A stretch of 6,340 bases of DNA from Bacteroidota bacterium (lineage in GTDB: Bacteria > Bacteroidota > Bacteroidia > Bacteroidales > VadinHA17). How positions within the stretch are numbered: the first letter of the stretch is position 1; every line of letters starts with the position of its first letter. This document shows positions 5,694 through 6,340 of this stretch, one piece after another. The DNA lies in the NCBI GenBank assembly GCA_030642585.1, contig DAOWNN010000134.1, forward strand, positions 1-6,340, read 5' to 3'. The position numbers were made by a program, and so were the translations under genes. The notes beneath the pieces are model-generated. The model had not been told where the DNA came from, ran no database searches, and worked only from the letters and a program-made list of their open reading frames with translations.

Positions 5694-6254
5694 CTATTCC
5701 AGATTTATCACTTTTAGCTCAATGACTTTGTCTGCATTGGCAAAGATGTTTTTTACCATTTCTTGCCATTGTTTCGGAAAATCTCTTTTGCTCTCTTCTG
5801 TTGCATCAGGACCCAGGGTAGATTGCATAATTACACCAGGATTAACCACTTTCATCGGCACATAACTTACTTCCACACTCCTGTTTGTATCGAGTCGTGT
5901 AAATCGCACGTTTGATTGAATATCTGCACCATAATACAGAAGTCCCCGACGATTAAATTTACCATTAATACCAGTAAACCCGGTATCATTCGTTGCCCCG
6001 GTTATATTTGACAATACTTGTGCTAAAACACCGGTGTTTCCGTCGTTGATAGATTCTCGCAATTCAACTTTGATACCCCCTCTCTCGGGTAGCTCTGCCC
6101 CATAAAGCGCTTGAAGTCCTTTAAGCGCCATCAGATATGATCCGCTAACAAGTACGCAGCTATGACCTGCCATTTTTACGATATCAAGGTAGGAGATATC
6201 TTTGACGTCCTCCCTTCCGTAAACAGAAAGGGATTCCTTAAGCTTCTTACGAAG
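5694..6254 (-). pseudogene. FmdE-like protein gene lacking its normal 5' end
   Basis: The first ATG is at 6173 (159 residues), but it falls inside a conserved block: the upstream in-frame codons read DISYLDIVK directly before MAGHSC, and this family normally runs through that point. The frame continues upstream as LRKKLKESLSVYGRED to position 6254, then meets TAG at 6255-6257. Between 6254 and 6173 there is no ATG or GTG. One in-frame ATG lies beyond the TAG, at 6269, four codons before it. The GHSCVLVSG segment resembles the His/Cys metal-binding site of the FmdE domain found with formylmethanofuran dehydrogenase and in many stand-alone proteins. Other family-like blocks are ELPERGGIKVEL, NDGNTGVLAQVLSNITGATNDTGF, FNRRGLLYYGADI and RFTRLDTNRSVEVSY. 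The C-terminus (residue 159 from the ATG) looks complete. The gene is therefore probably a 5'-truncated or nonsense-interrupted relic; the family call is from memory of the pattern. A functional short form starting at 6173 is the less likely alternative. Confidence 0.6.
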
Positions 6255-6340
6255 CTATGGGCAGTACATCCTCGCGGGTCCCTGCAGGTTCCTGCTGCCG
6301 ACCGCTACTGCGGTTCGCTTGATGACAGGCCATCCCCGTC
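6241..6340 (-). other. GC-rich hairpin-rich segment at the window edge (possible structured RNA or mobile-element end)
   Basis: Base composition changes sharply: 54 of the last 84 bases are G or C, against an AT-rich surrounding. On the leftward strand there are three tight dyads. ACCGC-AGTA-GCGGT lies within roughly 6300-6320, GCAGG-AA-CCTGC near 6285-6300, and AGCTTC-GTAA-GAAGCT is at 6256-6241, a perfect six-pair stem with a GNRA-type tetraloop. Another stem (TCCCTT 6211-6216 with AAGGGA 6228-6233) follows inside the FmdE-like frame. One reading frame is open from the edge to the TAG at 6255-6257 and another to a TAA near 6250, but neither resembles a known protein. The look recalls part of a group II intron domain I, but no domain V or intron boundary is visible, so the identity is open. 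Confidence 0.35.

Noticed and set aside
6174..6340. Complete group II intron at the right edge
   Set aside because: No domain V hairpin, no GTGYG-type 5' end and no reverse transcriptase frame is visible; only a partial resemblance in the GC-rich hairpins remains.
1..6340. CRISPR array, tRNA, rRNA or transposase
   Set aside because: No regularly spaced direct repeats, cloverleaf, rRNA-like segment or transposase motif was seen on either strand.

Overview
The window looks like a piece of a Bacteroidota (Cytophagales/Flavobacteriia-type) chromosome. Three things suggest this. The + strand gene at 1382 begins with the seven-helix membrane sensor typical of Bacteroidota AraC-family regulators. 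The lipoprotein gene at 5161 has a TTTG / TAnnTTTG promoter, the form used by the Bacteroidota primary sigma factor. Several products are small exported proteins, lipoproteins or outer-membrane barrels of types common in that phylum. No tRNA, rRNA, CRISPR array, transposase or integrase is visible.

Layout, left to right. A gene cut by the left edge runs leftward (1-215). A small membrane-anchored or exported protein of unknown function follows on + (312-773). An AT-rich stretch then holds a divergent pair: a SpoIIAA/STAS-like small protein on - (823-1206) and a 377-residue + gene (1382-2515). That + gene joins an AraC-type seven-helix sensor to an SRPBCC (START/Bet v 1-like) lipid-binding fold in place of the expected DNA-binding domain. 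A candidate terminator (2581-2621) separates it from a convergent outer-membrane beta-barrel gene (2620-3330).

The best-understood unit is the leftward two-gene operon 4920 to 3450: a protealysin-like M4 zinc metalloprotease without a classical signal peptide, followed directly by an emfourin-type inhibitor. The protease stop codon overlaps the inhibitor's Shine-Dalgarno sequence, so enzyme and inhibitor are probably made together. Divergent from it, an NTF2/SnoaL-like lipoprotein (5161-5667) has its own well-formed promoter.

At the right edge a leftward FmdE-like gene (ends 5694) has lost its normal start. Its reading frame continues upstream of the first ATG to an in-frame TAG at 6255-6257. 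Beyond that the DNA turns abruptly GC-rich (54 of the last 84 bases are G or C) and rich in short hairpins, including a perfect stem with a GUAA tetraloop. This looks like a junction with a structured RNA or mobile element that mostly lies outside the window.

The most unusual items are the sensor-SRPBCC chimera and the broken FmdE gene with its GC-rich junction. The protease/inhibitor operon is the most confidently interpreted system.
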